Assembly (NCBI GenBank): GCA_950022295.1
Contig: OX465600.1
Location: 6,386,001-6,450,000 of the forward strand
Direction of reading: 5' to 3'
DNA: 64,000 nt
Source of the DNA: Bromus sterilis
Lineage: Eukaryota; Streptophyta; Magnoliopsida; Poales; Poaceae
The notes below the pieces were generated by a model, which saw only the letters and a program-made list of their open reading frames with translations, was not told the DNA's origin and ran no database searches. Numbering within the stretch: position 1 is the stretch's first letter; each line of letters begins with the position of its first letter. Shown here one piece after another: positions 1 through 11,148 of this stretch. A program made the translations under genes and the position numbers.

Positions 1-254
1 ACTGTCTTTAAAGAGGCTTTGCATATAAGATTTGGTTAAAGTCAAATTTGGTAAAGTTTGACCAAACTTATATTAAAAAGTATCAACACCAACAACATCA
101 AAGTTATACCATATGAAAACTAATATCATGATGATTTTAATGATATTGGTTTCATATTGTGGATGTTGATAGATTGTTCTATAAAAGTGGTCAAACTTTA
201 TCACGCTTGACTTTGACCAAATCTTATATGCGAAGTAAAAAGAAACGGAGGGGG
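1..254. mobile_element. Stowaway-like MITE, left end degraded
   Basis: The two halves are inverted copies. The segment near 19-62 (gcatataagatttggt and onward) is matched by the reverse complement of 190-232, and the right end carries the ACGGAGGG terminal motif followed by TA that is typical of Tc1/mariner Stowaway MITEs. The expected CTCCCTCCGT terminus at the left is missing or lies just outside the window. Non-coding. Confidence 0.65.
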
Positions 255-259
255 TATCA

Positions 260-1608
260 GAGAACTTTGACCCCGACTCCCGTGTCGCTCCCTCGCGAGC
301 GACCCGGGAGGAAAACTTGCGCCGCCGGCAACCACCCTCCCACCACACCCCTCCCCCCTCGCCTTCGCCGGACGGCGCCGCCGGGCAAAGCCCGCTTGGC
401 GTAGGCGGCGGCGGGGTCCTCTCCCTCTCGCGAAGCACTCGGGTGGCACTGGGCTGCTCGGCCAAGCGGAGGCATGGCGATCGCCGTCGGATTGTCGGCG
501 GCAAGGTTGTGCGCGGCTTCGGCAGGTTCTCGTCGGGGTGCGTGGATGCGGTGCGGAGTGTGCAGATCCATCGAGGCGGCGCGGAGCGCGTAGACCCCCA
601 GATCCGATCTGGCGCTCTGGCTGGTCGGCGCGGTGGCTAGGAGAGGTCTGCCGGCGCGGATTCGAGGGGCGGCTCGGCTGCGCACAGGGTGTGAAGGTAG
701 GCGCGGCTCCTCCGGCCGGGAGGCGGCTCCCTCCTTCTCCGGGCGTGGTGGTATGGTCCGCCTGATCTGGGCGTCCGTCTTTCGACGGCGGCGGTCCAGC
801 GGCGCCACCCCCCTACGCCGTCGCCGGAAGATGTCGTCGGGCTAGCTCCACGGTGGACGGCCTGGCGGTGGTCCTAAGGTTTCTCTGATGCCAAGACGAA
901 GAACTACCGTGCACCTGTTTTCTTTGATTTGGCCAGAGTTTCAGGTTCCGGAAGGCTCCGTCGACGATCTCCCAATGGTGTTCATGCCTAGAGATTGCTG
1001 GATCGGGTGGTATTCGGTCGTGCCGAAAAAATTAGCGTGAATCTCTACTCTGTTGCCATCATGGGCAAATCCATGGTGAAGTCAAAGGGAGAATGTCATG
1101 AAAGTTGTGATTAGAGGACATGCAATGGTGTTCGGAGCCTTTGCGTCGATGAGGAACTGGCTTGGAGTTTCAGGAACCGTGGTAGCAGTATGTAAGCGGG
1201 GGCGACAACAAAGGTGAAGTTCAAAGTCCTACCTTTCAGGGTGAAAATCCAAGGTCTGGCATTAATTGGTTGTGCCTGGCAATGGTCTTGCAGAAGACAT
1301 TGTTTTAAGAGCGGAGACTATCTTCAGAATGAAAACCCAAGGTCTGACCTTAATTGATTGTGTCTGGCACTGGCCTTCTTGAAGGCGTTGCTTTTGAAGA
1401 ATTGGACATCAGGTGTTGCCTTGGTGATGGTTGTACTGCGGCTGCGAGGACTGGAACTCTATAGCGGGATTTTTCTTTTTCTTTCTTCTTTTTTTATTTT
1501 TGTTTGGCTGAGTGCATTCGTGGTGCCTCTTGGGCATTGTGTAGTTGCAGAGACCGGGTGTAATTGGTATCTCTTCGATATTAATATATTCTCCTTTTCC
1601 AAAAAAAT
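260..1608 (+). mobile_element. Non-autonomous non-LTR retroelement-like unit
   Basis: A GC-rich 5' half (about 260-840) passes into a 3' part that ends in a TTGATATTAATATATTC-like stretch and a short A run near 1602-1608. That layout is usual for the 3' end of plant LINE-type retroposons. No reverse transcriptase or other conserved protein is readable; the open frames in the GC-rich part are low-complexity and occur in all frames. An 88-bp imperfect tandem duplication lies at 1237-1402. I found no clear target-site duplication, so the boundaries are approximate. It could also be a fragment of a long 5' UTR or non-coding RNA gene. Confidence 0.45.
1237..1402 (+). repeat. Two-copy 88-bp tandem repeat
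   Basis: Copies at about 1237-1315 and 1325-1402 share the order AA(T/C)CCAAGGTCTG, TTAATTG(G/A)TTGTG(C/T)CTGGCA(A/C)TGG. They are diverged but clearly collinear, and lie inside the retroelement-like unit. Confidence 0.7.
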
Positions 1609-1679
1609 ATTTCCTTGGATTTATATTAGTTGTCATTGCAATAAAATTTATCTAACATTGAAATATGTCTAAATTCATT

Positions 1680-2776
1680 TGGGTCAACGCCTATTAATAT
1701 GGATCAGAGGAAATACAATAAGTTACTCAAATCCGATAACTAGATATACATATAAATAAAAGAAATCAGTTAGTTCATATATAAGGATTTTCCATTGAGT
1801 CTAGGCTTCCTTTCAAATATGGCGGATAGTAATCTAATATGCACTTTTTATTATAAATATGGGGGATAGTAATCTAATATGCACTTTTTATTATAAATAA
1901 GGACGTGGATAACCAGCGCCCGCGCGCTCAGTGGATCAATCAAGCGGTCTTTCCTAAAATAGAAAGTACTACCTTCGTGTTGTTCTCACCTTTTAAAAAG
2001 GGAAAATCTGTCTTCATGTTATTCCGTATTAGGAGTCTAGCACGTCACGTGCATTTATTTTGGTTTTTAAAAAATTTAAAAAGCTATAACTTTTGAACCG
2101 AGTATCAAAATGCAGATCCGTTTTCACTTTTAGGTTTCTCGTGACGAGTTCTTCAAAACTAGATCCCATATGGATAGGTTTCGACGAACTTTATTTTTGA
2201 GCAACTTTGTGTGGTATGGAGGCAATTATAGTGCTATAAGTAAGCAACTCTTGTTTTTGTCTAAATATGACTTTTAATCAGCTTGGTTTGTGTAAAAACC
2301 GAAAAAACAACATAAAATATGATGCATCTTATTACTGTATTATGTGTATTAATGAATTTTTTTAAACATTATCTCAACTTACTTATCATTGTTATTCAGT
2401 TGCCTATCGTTGATGATAGTTGCTTATCTTCTTATTTCTTTTGAGCAACTTTGTGTGATATGTAGGCAACTTTAGTGTTATTAGTAAGCAACCCTTATTG
2501 TTTGTTTAGTATAACTTCCTATCAGATTGGCTTATGTAAAATCGAGAAAATGTCACAAACCGAGCAACTATACTAACAAAACCAATCAACTATCCAAGTA
2601 AATCAAGCAACTATCATAACAAAACCAAGCAACTGTCCTAGTAAACCAAGCAAACTAGAAAGAAAAAGAACAAACATTAAAAATAATATCTAAACAAATC
2701 TTCATGTAAAGTCAATAGTATAAAACTTAGATGTGCTCTATCTTAGGACACGTCTAGATTAATGTAACAAATTTCA
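1680..2776. repeat. AT-rich repeat DNA upstream of kinase fragment
   Basis: No gene is visible. A tandem duplication of about 41 bp lies at 1819-1899. Two diverged copies of a block beginning TTGAGCAACTTTGTGTG lie at about 2195-2252 and 2441-2500. Short AAGCAACTAT/AACAAAACC repeats occupy 2555-2655. No kinase N-lobe or lectin domain can be read on either strand. Confidence 0.6.
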
Positions 2777-2777
2777 G

Positions 2778-3661
2778 GATGGTCATACGAGAATGGAGAG
2801 CTGCTATTGATCTACGAGTACATGCCGAATGGCAGCCTAGACAAGCACCTCTTCCACGAAAAGCAGCAGCACCGTGGCCACCAACAGCCAATTCTGGCCT
2901 GGGCGAGACGCTATGAGATTGTGAAGGACGTCGCCGCCGGTCTGCACTACGTCCACCACGAGTACGAGCGCACGGTGCTCCACCGCGACATCAAGGCCAG
3001 CAACATCATGCTCGACTCAGCCTTCCGCGGCCGCCTCGGCGACTTCGGCCTCGCGCGAGTCGTCGGCTTGGACAAGAACTCCTTCACCGACATGGGCGTC
3101 GCCGGAACCTGGGGCTTCATCGCGCCGGAGTACCCCGTGAGCCACAAGGCCACCCGGCAGACCGACGTCTACGCGTTCGGGGTGCTGGTCCTGGAGGTCG
3201 TCACCGGCAGGAGGTCGCTCGGCAAAGCCGACGACGAGTTCCCGCTGCTCGTCGACTGGGTTTGGTGGCTCCATCAAGAGGGGAGGCTACTCGAAGCGGT
3301 CGACGCCGAGCTCCGCGCGTCGTCGGAGCCGGAGTTCGACGCCGATGATGCCGCCCGGCTGCTTCTCCTCGGCCTGTCCTGCAGCAACCCTAACCCATCG
3401 GACCGGCCGACCCTGGCCAACGTATTGCAGGTTGTCACGAAGACGGCGCCCCCGCCGGACGTGCCGCTGGTGAAGCCCACGTTTGTGTGGCCGCCGGAGG
3501 GAGCGTTACTGGACGACGGCTTCGATGATGATTTTGTGGGGGCGAGCCGTGATGATTCTCGTTACTGGGAGGAGACCATGTCGAGCTTCATGTCGTCGGT
3601 GATCACCAGGCGCAGGGCTCGGAACGTTGACGAGCACGGGGAGATAGACAGTTATGTGTAA
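2778..3661 (+). pseudogene. L-type lectin receptor-like kinase, C-terminal part only
   Basis: The readable protein begins in the middle of a Ser/Thr kinase domain, just before the hinge (LLLIYEYMPNGSLD), and runs to a natural stop. Visible motifs are the catalytic loop HRDIKASNIMLD, DFGLAR, the activation-segment end GTWGFIAPEY, and the C-lobe DVYAFGVLVLEVVTGR. The tail KPTFVWPP is typical of plant L-type lectin receptor kinases, which sit in the plasma membrane and sense extracellular ligands. The glycine loop, the catalytic lysine, the membrane segment and the lectin domain are absent from the 2.7 kb upstream. The sequence TTTCAG directly before 2778 could be a splice acceptor, so this may be a last exon whose earlier exons lie outside the window. 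Genes of this family are usually intronless, so a truncated relic is more likely. The open frame of about 290 codons has no internal stop, so decay is recent or the exon is under constraint. Confidence 0.8.
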
Positions 3662-3971
3662 TCCAATCTGTAGATGCATGATTGGGCATCCTCCTATATA
3701 TGCATATGCCTCCATTGTTACAGACTTACATCAGCCTATTGTTGCAAATTGCAACGCCGTATATCCGTATATTTAAATGAAATAGTGCCGTGAATAGCGG
3801 GTTTTTTTGAGGAAAACGTGAATAGCAGTTGATATGTTATCTTTAGTGACAATGGCATTGTGCCAAATTAGCCAAAGCCAAATTTTAATTTTTAAGCGGA
3901 TTTTAGCTTTTCACCGGTGCTTAAAGGACTTGTCAGGCACAACATCAGATAAATAATTTTAGCCGTCGATC
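3662..3971. other. 3' flank of kinase fragment, no gene seen
   Basis: AT-rich sequence following the kinase stop codon. No further domain or repeat can be identified before the LINE insertion. Confidence 0.5.
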
Positions 3972-3987
3972 TACGGGTTTTGTATCT
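3972..3987. repeat. Target-site duplication, left copy (LINE)
   Basis: tacgggttttgtatct, identical to 4576-4591. Confidence 0.9.
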
Positions 3988-4575
3988 TTTTTTTTATATA
4001 AAGGGCTTTATTACTTAGAAGGTTTAAGCAAAGTACACCCGACCTCTGCATAGCTAAGATGCACACAGCCGGAAGTCATCAAAAGTAAAACAAAAACAAA
4101 GAGCGTACGACAAGTTACAAATGATAGAACTATCGCCACTCAAGGTAGCTCTATGCGTAGATCACGCGGCCACCCATGTTGGATAAAAATATCTCTCGCC
4201 ACCGCTTCCAGTTGTGCACACGCCTCCATAAAAAGGTCTCGATATTCCTCCCGTTGTAAGATGGACCACGAACGGAGAATACCCGTGCATCGATAAAGAA
4301 CCTGCAAACAAGTGAAATTTTTATCAGAGAAGATCTTGTCATTTCTACATAGCCAGAGCGACCATATTACGGCTAGCGCTCCTACCCTAAGAATGGTTTT
4401 AAGCTTATTATCTATCCCGTTAAGCCAATTGCCAAATATATTAGCAACGGATGTGGGTTGATATAAGTTTGAAGCCATTTGGATAGCTGACCAAATAGAA
4501 CGTGCAACCTTACAAGTGAAGAAAAGATGTTTTATTGTCTCATCATGAGCACATGAAACACATTTTTTACTCCCT
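3988..4575 (-). mobile_element. 5'-truncated LINE with perfect 16-bp target duplication
   Basis: On the minus strand the element reads the C-terminal end of a non-LTR retrotransposon ORF2: a zinc-knuckle-like segment (C-x2-C, then DETIKHLFFTCKVARSIW) followed by IWSLWLCRNDKIF and a C-terminal helix-rich tail ending near 4140. The 3' end is a T-run on the plus strand at 3987-3995, the poly(A) tail. The 16-bp sequence tacgggttttgtatct is present exactly on both sides (3972-3987 and 4576-4591), which fixes the insertion boundaries. The reverse transcriptase core and endonuclease are missing, as expected for 5' truncation during target-primed reverse transcription. Confidence 0.9.
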
Positions 4576-4591
4576 TACGGGTTTTGTATCT
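4576..4591. repeat. Target-site duplication, right copy (LINE)
   Basis: tacgggttttgtatct, identical to 3972-3987. Confidence 0.9.
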
Positions 4592-4756
4592 GCTTACTTT
4601 CATCTACTACTTCGTTTGGGCTTCGGTAGAAGGGGGTTGCGGGTGTAGATTTTATGTCTTTTGATGTTACTTGGTGCTTGTAGTTCTACGATATTATGAT
4701 TTTGTTGATGAAACCAGAAAGGGAAACCTCTTCTTTTGCTCAAAAAAAATTAAATG

Positions 4757-4968
4757 ATAACTGTCACACGTATGGCGGAGGCATTTTCACCCACATGTTT
4801 TTTGATGGCAACTTAAACACGTGGGAAAGGGTAAATCCCAACGAAAAACTGTAACTTTTTTGTCAAAACGAATTTAAGCGTGAAAATTATCATCCTCGCG
4901 CAATAAAGTTGCCACAGAAAACATGTGGGCGACCATATACACTCCACCCACACGTGTGGTGGATATCA
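4757..4968. mobile_element. Palindromic MITE
   Basis: Arms of about 52 bp face each other: 4761-4812 (including CCACATGTTTT and ATGGCAAC) pairs with the reverse complement of 4907-4963. The spacer is about 95 bp. No coding capacity. The superfamily is uncertain. Confidence 0.65.
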
Positions 4969-6107
4969 CGATCCAACAAAATCACATACATGACTGTACA
5001 TGGACTTGACAACAAACTTGCCCTTTTTAATTCCAAATTACAAAATATTGTGTTTGCAAATCAAACAAGATCATTTCATTATTTGCATTTGAACGATCGG
5101 ATATTTTGTTGCGTCTTATAATGTGTATTTTTCGGCTGGAATTTTGCAAAGCAACTGAACTGAGATTGGTAATACTATCACTGGATGCTGGTCGGCGTCA
5201 ACGCGTTACCGATTCACACCAATTGCCTTTGCCAAGGGCGTCGATCTTCCATCCGACGGCTCCATCTGTCATGCTACCCTGAGATGTGATTTGTTTGCCT
5301 CTTCCTTTGCAAAGCTATAAACCGCAAACTAACCAAAGGGAGAATCGTCTATAAAGAGCCGGAGAAGAGGGCGACACTGAACTTGATGTTGGGAAGTAAC
5401 CAACAGTAACATGAACTTCATCTTCATAAATTGCAAAAGCTCTACTCGGGCAAGGCTCTTCAGGCACCGGCATGTGATCATCATCGTCGCAGCTCCACAT
5501 TGCCGACCCTTCCAGTCTCGGCTCTATCATCATCTGCTTGTCCGTTCTGCCAGGGATGTTGAGCACGAGAACATAAGAATTGAAGCAGGTTTACTGAAGA
5601 ACCCAAGTCGATGTGTTTCTTTCACAAGATTTCATTGTTTCAGACCTCTGCACCAGGTTGTGTGCACCCAGCCCAATGGAAGTTAAAGAAAATGAGGGTA
5701 TATTCCCTTGTTTTTAGAGATGTTTTTACTAGGAACATTGGCACTAGGATCTTATCATCTGGTTGTTATTTGTAGTTTTCATCTGGATTACACAGAAAGA
5801 CAGAATAAGAAACGGTCCTGTAGTGGCCTATTCTTTCTCCAGTACTCAAAGTCTGTAACAGTCATAACATACCGCAGAAAGGCAAAAAAAGAAGTGTAGG
5901 GAGAAAGCCTAAAACAGACAAAGACTACAAGTTGCACTAGTGAAAAAATTATTTGCTCCGGCCTGGTTCTGCTTCGTGCAAAAGCACCAAACGCCGATGA
6001 GCCAGAACAAGGGCCGGCAACAGTTCTCACTTCCAATATCTGCTTTCTGCTATTCGTTCATGCAATGCAAGGAACCAGAATCAGGGAGCAGAGAAATAGG
6101 TACCATT
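4969..6107. other. Intergenic and PPR 3' flank, no gene seen
   Basis: Several short open frames exist around 5315-5690 on both strands, but none has a recognisable domain or start context. 5700-6107 probably includes the 3' UTR of the minus-strand PPR gene that ends at 6108. Confidence 0.45.
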
Positions 6108-8797
6108 TCATCGCCCCTTGTCGCCCAACCTCTTCAGCAACTTCCCGATGTCGTAGCATATCTCGATCTTGTCGTCTTTGATCTGCTGCCGGAGGGAGCG
6201 GCTCGTCTCGCCAGCTGCCAGATAAGTCCGCAGGAGGGACTCATACGCTTTGCCGTCGATGCACCCGAGCGCCCTCAGGCAGCTGCAGAACCTCTCAGCA
6301 CCTTGCACGTCCTTCTGCTCTTCAAAGTACTTGGAGAACTTTGGGATCTTATCCTGATCTAGCCTCGCTGCTTTCTTGGGGAGCTTCGTCACATTCTCCA
6401 CCCAGTTCAGCGCCGATTTCATGTCCCCTGTCCCCATGTAGTGATCGAGAAACAACTCACATGTTTTAGAGTCAAAACATCCACCCTTTTCCTTGGCCTT
6501 CTCCCACAACAGCTCCGCTTCCTTGGCCATGTCATTCTTCAGATGGGCTCGAGTCATAACATTAGTGAGCTTCGCGTCGTAGCACTCATGATTAGATTCC
6601 CATTCCTCAAAGATCTGCTTCATGCAATCGGCGTCATTGAGCTTATAAAGAGCCTGGAGCACGTTGAAGTAGCTCGTGTTAGTCACCTTTGGGAACGAGG
6701 CCTTAACCACGCCCCACACCCTCTTGACCTCGCTCAAATTGCCTACTGAAGCATACAGACTCATAAGGAAATCAAAAGGTTGTCTGCCATCACGATCTTG
6801 AACAAGTCCCTCAAGCTTCTTCAGAGCGGCCTCTGCTTTTTCAACCAAACCAGCACTCTGGTAGATGGAAGCCAGTGTGCTGTATGCAGACCACCCTAGA
6901 ACCCCATCCTTTTCTTCCATTTCTTTTAAAACTTCTTCAACGGCATCTATCTTGTCCAATGCTGCACAGCTGGTCATCAGAACGCAGCACGTGAGGTTAT
7001 CTGGTTTAACATTCTTTGCCTTCATCTCCTCAAACAGGTCACAAACCTTGTTATGCTGGCCTAACTTCATATAAAGAGCCATCAGATTGTTGATGGGCAG
7101 AGTGCTGGATGCAATGCCAAGCTCATCCATCTTGCGGTAAAGGTCTGTTGCTTTCTCTTCCTTTTTCGATGAGCAATAACAGTTCAGAAGTGCCCCAAAG
7201 GTTCGATGGTTTTTGGCTGGATCAGGAAGGCCGTCAAAATATTTTTCAGCTGCCTCAAGGCCTCGCACTTTGTAGATGAGATCCAAACGTATTGCATGGT
7301 TAGTGTAAGACATGTTCATACCCTTTGTATGAACCATCCAATCCATTAACTGCCATAAGAAAAGAAAAATCCTTGCATAAGTACTACAGACATAACTAAA
7401 CACCACTAGCAGAAGTACAAACAAATGGTATGAAACAAGAAGAGTTCAGAACTCCAGCCATACTAAAAACTAAATGTTTTTCTGTTCTGCAGGGAAACAG
7501 TGCACATAGTTGTGATACTGTACTATTACAGATATTGATTTAGAACATGAATCATATCAAACCTCCTCCCTACTCTGCTGGATAACATATATTTTTATAC
7601 ACACAACAGAAAATTCTGAAACAGAGCAAGCATTCCAAGGGTCAGCACTCAGGAGACTGGTTTCGTGCTTCTGTGATGGGATGTGCTGCAGAAATGCTCA
7701 TATAATCTTAGTTCAAAGGCTCTTCAAAAGTTCTATCAAAATATTTCTGTTACCACTAAGAAATGAGGTTATCAATGTCACCCAAGCATTTGCTGATATA
7801 GCCTGCAAAATTATTTCTTGGGAGTACATACGTAGGCTGTGTTTGGTTGGTGCCCACATTGGCGCTGCCAAACGTCTGACAGCCCATTTATATTTCAATT
7901 CTTGCTTGGCTTGTTGCAAAAAAAATGGATATCTATGAGTACCCACCCACTCCCCTCACAGTTTCCTAAAAATAATTGACCAAGTGAGCGCACAGGATTC
8001 CTTGGCCAAAAATCTGCATGGGGCATCAACCAAACATACCCGTAATACAGAGCTCTGCTTTTGAAAGTAAAATTCAGAGGAAACAGTTTAGTTCCATCAT
8101 GAATCCGGGAAATTCTTGCATCCAAGGGCACCAAGATTTCACAACGACTACCTCTATTCCATTCGTGCAATCTAACAATGGATAGCCAACACATCAATTA
8201 GCTGGAGGATGCAAAGCCGAATCACTTCATCTACTCACTCCGTTCCAAATTAATTGAGTACACTGACGGATAGTGCTACAAAAACCATGTTCTGTTTCTG
8301 CTACCAAATCTGTTCTGAACGGCGACAGAGCAATGTTGGGATGTCAAAGGTGAGGGGGATATACATCATATCATTCATACCTCGAGGGCCTGGGAATGGC
8401 GCTTGTACCTGCGGAGCTCCTTGACGTACCGCTCCAGATCCACGGAGCGGGTCTCCTTCCCCTCCCGCAGCCACTTGTTCAGCACCGCCGACACGCTCCC
8501 CTCCCCGGCGTTCCCCAGCGCCGACAGCCGCCGGTACAGCGGGCGCGAGTCCTTCGCCGCCGAAGCAGCCGGATTCTTCGTGCCCTCCACCTCCGACGCC
8601 GCCTCTGCTGCCACGGGATGCGCGGCCTCCTTCGGGTCCTGGGGGGTGACGGCGCGCGCCGGCCGCTTCCCGACGGGGCGTGCCGCTTTCTTAGGGTGCT
8701 TCGCGGCGGTGGGTGCCGCCTCCCGGCCTACCTCGGCGGCTGTGGAGAGGAGGCGGCGGAGGAGGCGAGCGCCGGCGGAGGGAGCGAGCGCCGCCAT
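6108..8797 (-). CDS. P-class pentatricopeptide repeat protein, organelle-targeted (2 exons)
   Basis: Exon 1 is 8381-8797 and exon 2 is 6108-7349, joined in phase 0 (...SQALE|LMDWM...), giving about 552 residues. The donor is GAG|GTATGA and the acceptor is GGCAG|TTAATG. The N terminus is rich in Ala, Arg and Ser (MAALAPSAGARLLRRLLSTA), fitting a mitochondrial presequence, followed by an Ala/Pro/Lys-rich linker to about residue 85. Roughly ten degenerate 35-residue PPR helical pairs follow (for example FGALLNCYCSSKKEEKATDLY and PINNLMALYMKLGQHNKV). There is no E, DYW or PLS signature, so it is P-class, close to the Arabidopsis At2g20710/At4g21705-type family thought to bind organelle RNA. It shares architecture and intron position with the PPR gene at 18942-22393. 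The start at 8797 has a good context (GCCGCC upstream on the plus strand reads as ATGGCGGCG) and follows a telo-box-rich leader. Confidence 0.9.
7350..8380 (-). other. PPR intron with MITE insertions
   Basis: 1,031-bp phase-0 intron. It holds a probable hAT-like MITE at 7831-8043 and a short Stowaway-like end (ctcactccgttccaaatt) near 8243-8262. No coding content. Confidence 0.7.
7831..8043. mobile_element. hAT-like MITE in PPR intron
   Basis: The left end (ggctgtgtttggttggtgcc) and the reverse complement of the right end (gggtatgtttggttgatgcc) form imperfect terminal inverted repeats of about 22 bp around a 170-bp core. A target duplication is not clear. Confidence 0.5.
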
Positions 8798-8822
8798 GGG
8801 TTTAGGGTTTTGGGGTTTCGAC
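8798..8822 (-). promoter_or_regulatory. Telo-box pair immediately before PPR start
   Basis: On the minus strand the leader reads AAAACCCTAAACCC directly before the ATG, with a second ACCCCAAAACCC just upstream. AAACCCTA telo-boxes are common near starts of plant genes for translation and organelle biogenesis and are known TRB/AtPur-alpha binding sites. Function here is inferred from sequence only. Confidence 0.5.
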
Positions 8823-8879
8823 TCTTGGAGTTGGAGGGGACGGGGAGAGGGGAGCCGGCGATGATGAAGCACCGGGCGC

Positions 8880-11022
8880 CGGTTTGTTAATTGGTCACTA
8901 GTGTAATGCTTGTGCTGTTGTGCATCGATAAATATGATGATAATTGTATTGGATTAGCATATGCACTTGTTAAAAATCCGCACTCACTTTTATAAAAAAA
9001 TGTACTCCGTATTGTTTTTATAAACATCTTCGAAAGATTGAGTCGACAAGTCTTGAGATTGATAAAATCATCATACTACTGAAAATAATTTTAGAACACC
9101 TAAAATAAATCTAGAAATATGCTAGCAGTTGTGTTGTTGTAGCCTAGATGGTGGGTTCCTTGTGGTGGAATCATTTCATCAAATTCAAGCGAGGGTATAA
9201 TAAATGTTGAAAAGGAATTTAATTGAACAAACAAGATCACATTTTGTGTAATTGTATTTGCATCGTGTTGATGCGATGGACTCATGACTGGATTTTGAAA
9301 TTAAGAAGTTAGGACGATGAAGATTGTTGAGGAGCCGATGGAAGTACAGAGGTTTTTAAAAGGCAACGGGGATGATGGGTAATGGAGAGTAGGGGAAGGT
9401 ATTTAGAGAATTTCTTTTTCATCGAAACATGAATGATGTATGTAGGTCATCTCTATTAATTAGATCAAGAAAAGTTTGGTTATATGCTTGAGGTTAGAAG
9501 TTATCATTCTAAGGGGCATGGTTCACATATTGATAAGAAAAGTCATAGCCACACATAAAGGATGAGAAATTCCCGTGTTGGGCTTCAACAAGGCATATCA
9601 CGAGGCAGGATGATTTGAAGGTGGGATCCCACGGAATAGGCCCATGACAAGGGTACGCCCCGACATGACCCTAGAGGGTTGGGTCTTCATAAAAAACTAG
9701 TAGGCTGGGGGCTGGGGCGACATCATCAAAGCCTATTCGGCTGATACGCAACATGCAGTTCATTCGACTGGATCAGATGCGAGTCATTGAGGAATCATGT
9801 TGCCACCAGCGCCACAAAATCTAGTTATATCATGACACCATCAAAACCCGGATAACGACCCTATTTATCTTGCCGTTATTAGGACATGACCATGCGGATG
9901 TTGTATACGGTGGCATATTTGGGATTGGACCATGCCCCAAGTAGTAGCATGGGGTCTGGTTATATATGCCCCTGGTTGTATTCACTCTTCATCACTCCTA
10001 TATAAGATGAACATAGGGTATATTCTAAACAAGTTTTGATAAGTTCAAGATCACATATTTTAACCATGTTGTTCATACAAGAGAGAATGTCAAACATGAA
10101 TTGAGTGCTACCCCTAAACACAAGAGCATGAACCTGGGTTAATCCTTCATCGTATGAAATCCCGTTTTCTTGTGTGCCTTCCTTCACAAAAAAATCAAAT
10201 CATGATAGTTTTTTGCAAAATCCACACGAAACAATGGTGGAAGTTCCACCGAACGGTAGATGAAGGAGAATACAAGTTGCTGGGTTCTGGATTATTGCTC
10301 ATGGTGCAGTTGGGAGGCACTTCCTCCTATACCACTGCGGAAGCTCGTCGGCCAAGCCAGGTTGTTCATTGAAAGGGTGTGCGCTTCATTGGCCGAACTG
10401 GTCTACAAAAGGAAATTTGGTCTACTGTTGCCCTTTCGATTCTATGAAAACTGTGGGACGCCCAAAGCTCACTCAGCTTCCGCAACAACAGACTTTCAGT
10501 GGAAGCTGCGATCAAGAACATTGGACAAGATTTCTTTCTTTGGATTTTTAGATTTAAGTCCGTAAAAAAAGGGATGCGGCCAGGTCTTATCTCGCATACC
10601 TTACTCTTCATCTAGACTATCTTCTGTAACACGGTGTGAATGAAAATATATTCAGGTGGCTCCCCCCCCCCCCCCCCCCCCCCTCCTCCCCGGTGACCGT
10701 TCAAAAAACATAACCGAAGAGAGTGTGATGAGCACAATTTTTCTGATTGCTGTTCTACCTTGACTTTTTTAGTTTGATTTATACAACATGCATACTTGAT
10801 TACAAAATCTGTTACCTTAAAAAGACATTTATACTAGTCTGGTGTGCACTACCTGCAAACAGCATCGATGACACTGTTCACCAGAAAGGCTGCAATCATA
10901 TCAGTTCCACTTTTCTTTCCGAAATTCACGACTGCAATGATCTGGCACATGTTCATCTATTAGGGTTTAACTAATGATTTCTTACTGATACTATAAAGGA
11001 CTGTAAATTAGTATGTAAAGTA
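8880..11022. other. Intergenic DNA, possible retroelement remnants
   Basis: No host gene recognised. The stretch 9560-10060 (TATATAAG-like motif near 10000) has the look of a decayed LTR, but no partner copy was found in the window. 10190-10650 has short open frames on both strands and ends in a GAATGAAAATATATTC-type tail, followed by a C run at 10658-10682. It may be a retroposon relic. Family not assigned. Confidence 0.35.
10658..10690 (+). repeat. Poly-C run
   Basis: More than 20 consecutive C residues followed by CTCCTCCCC. The length is likely unstable and error-prone in sequencing. Confidence 0.8.
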
Positions 11023-11148
11023 CTATTACCTCCGATCCATATTTAATGTATTCAAGATAAATTCGTACGTATCTAGTTAAGTATTTAGACTAGATACATG
11101 TGTATCTAGACAAATCTAAGTCCATTAATATGAATCGGAGGGAGTAGT
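11023..11148. mobile_element. Stowaway MITE
   Basis: About 125-bp unit with terminal inverted repeats ctccgatccatatttaat and the reverse of attaatatgaatcggagg, ending GGAGTA with flanking TA. This is a typical Triticeae Tc1/mariner MITE. Confidence 0.85.

Noticed and set aside
159..845. Several overlapping open frames on both strands in the GC-rich block
   Set aside because: All frames are open because of base composition; peptides are low-complexity Arg/Gly/Pro and match no family.
5315..5690. Short open frames on both strands upstream of the first PPR gene
   Set aside because: No domain, no splice context, and they overlap each other.
8396..8890. Plus-strand open frames of over 150 codons
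   Set aside because: Antisense shadow of GC-rich PPR exon 1.
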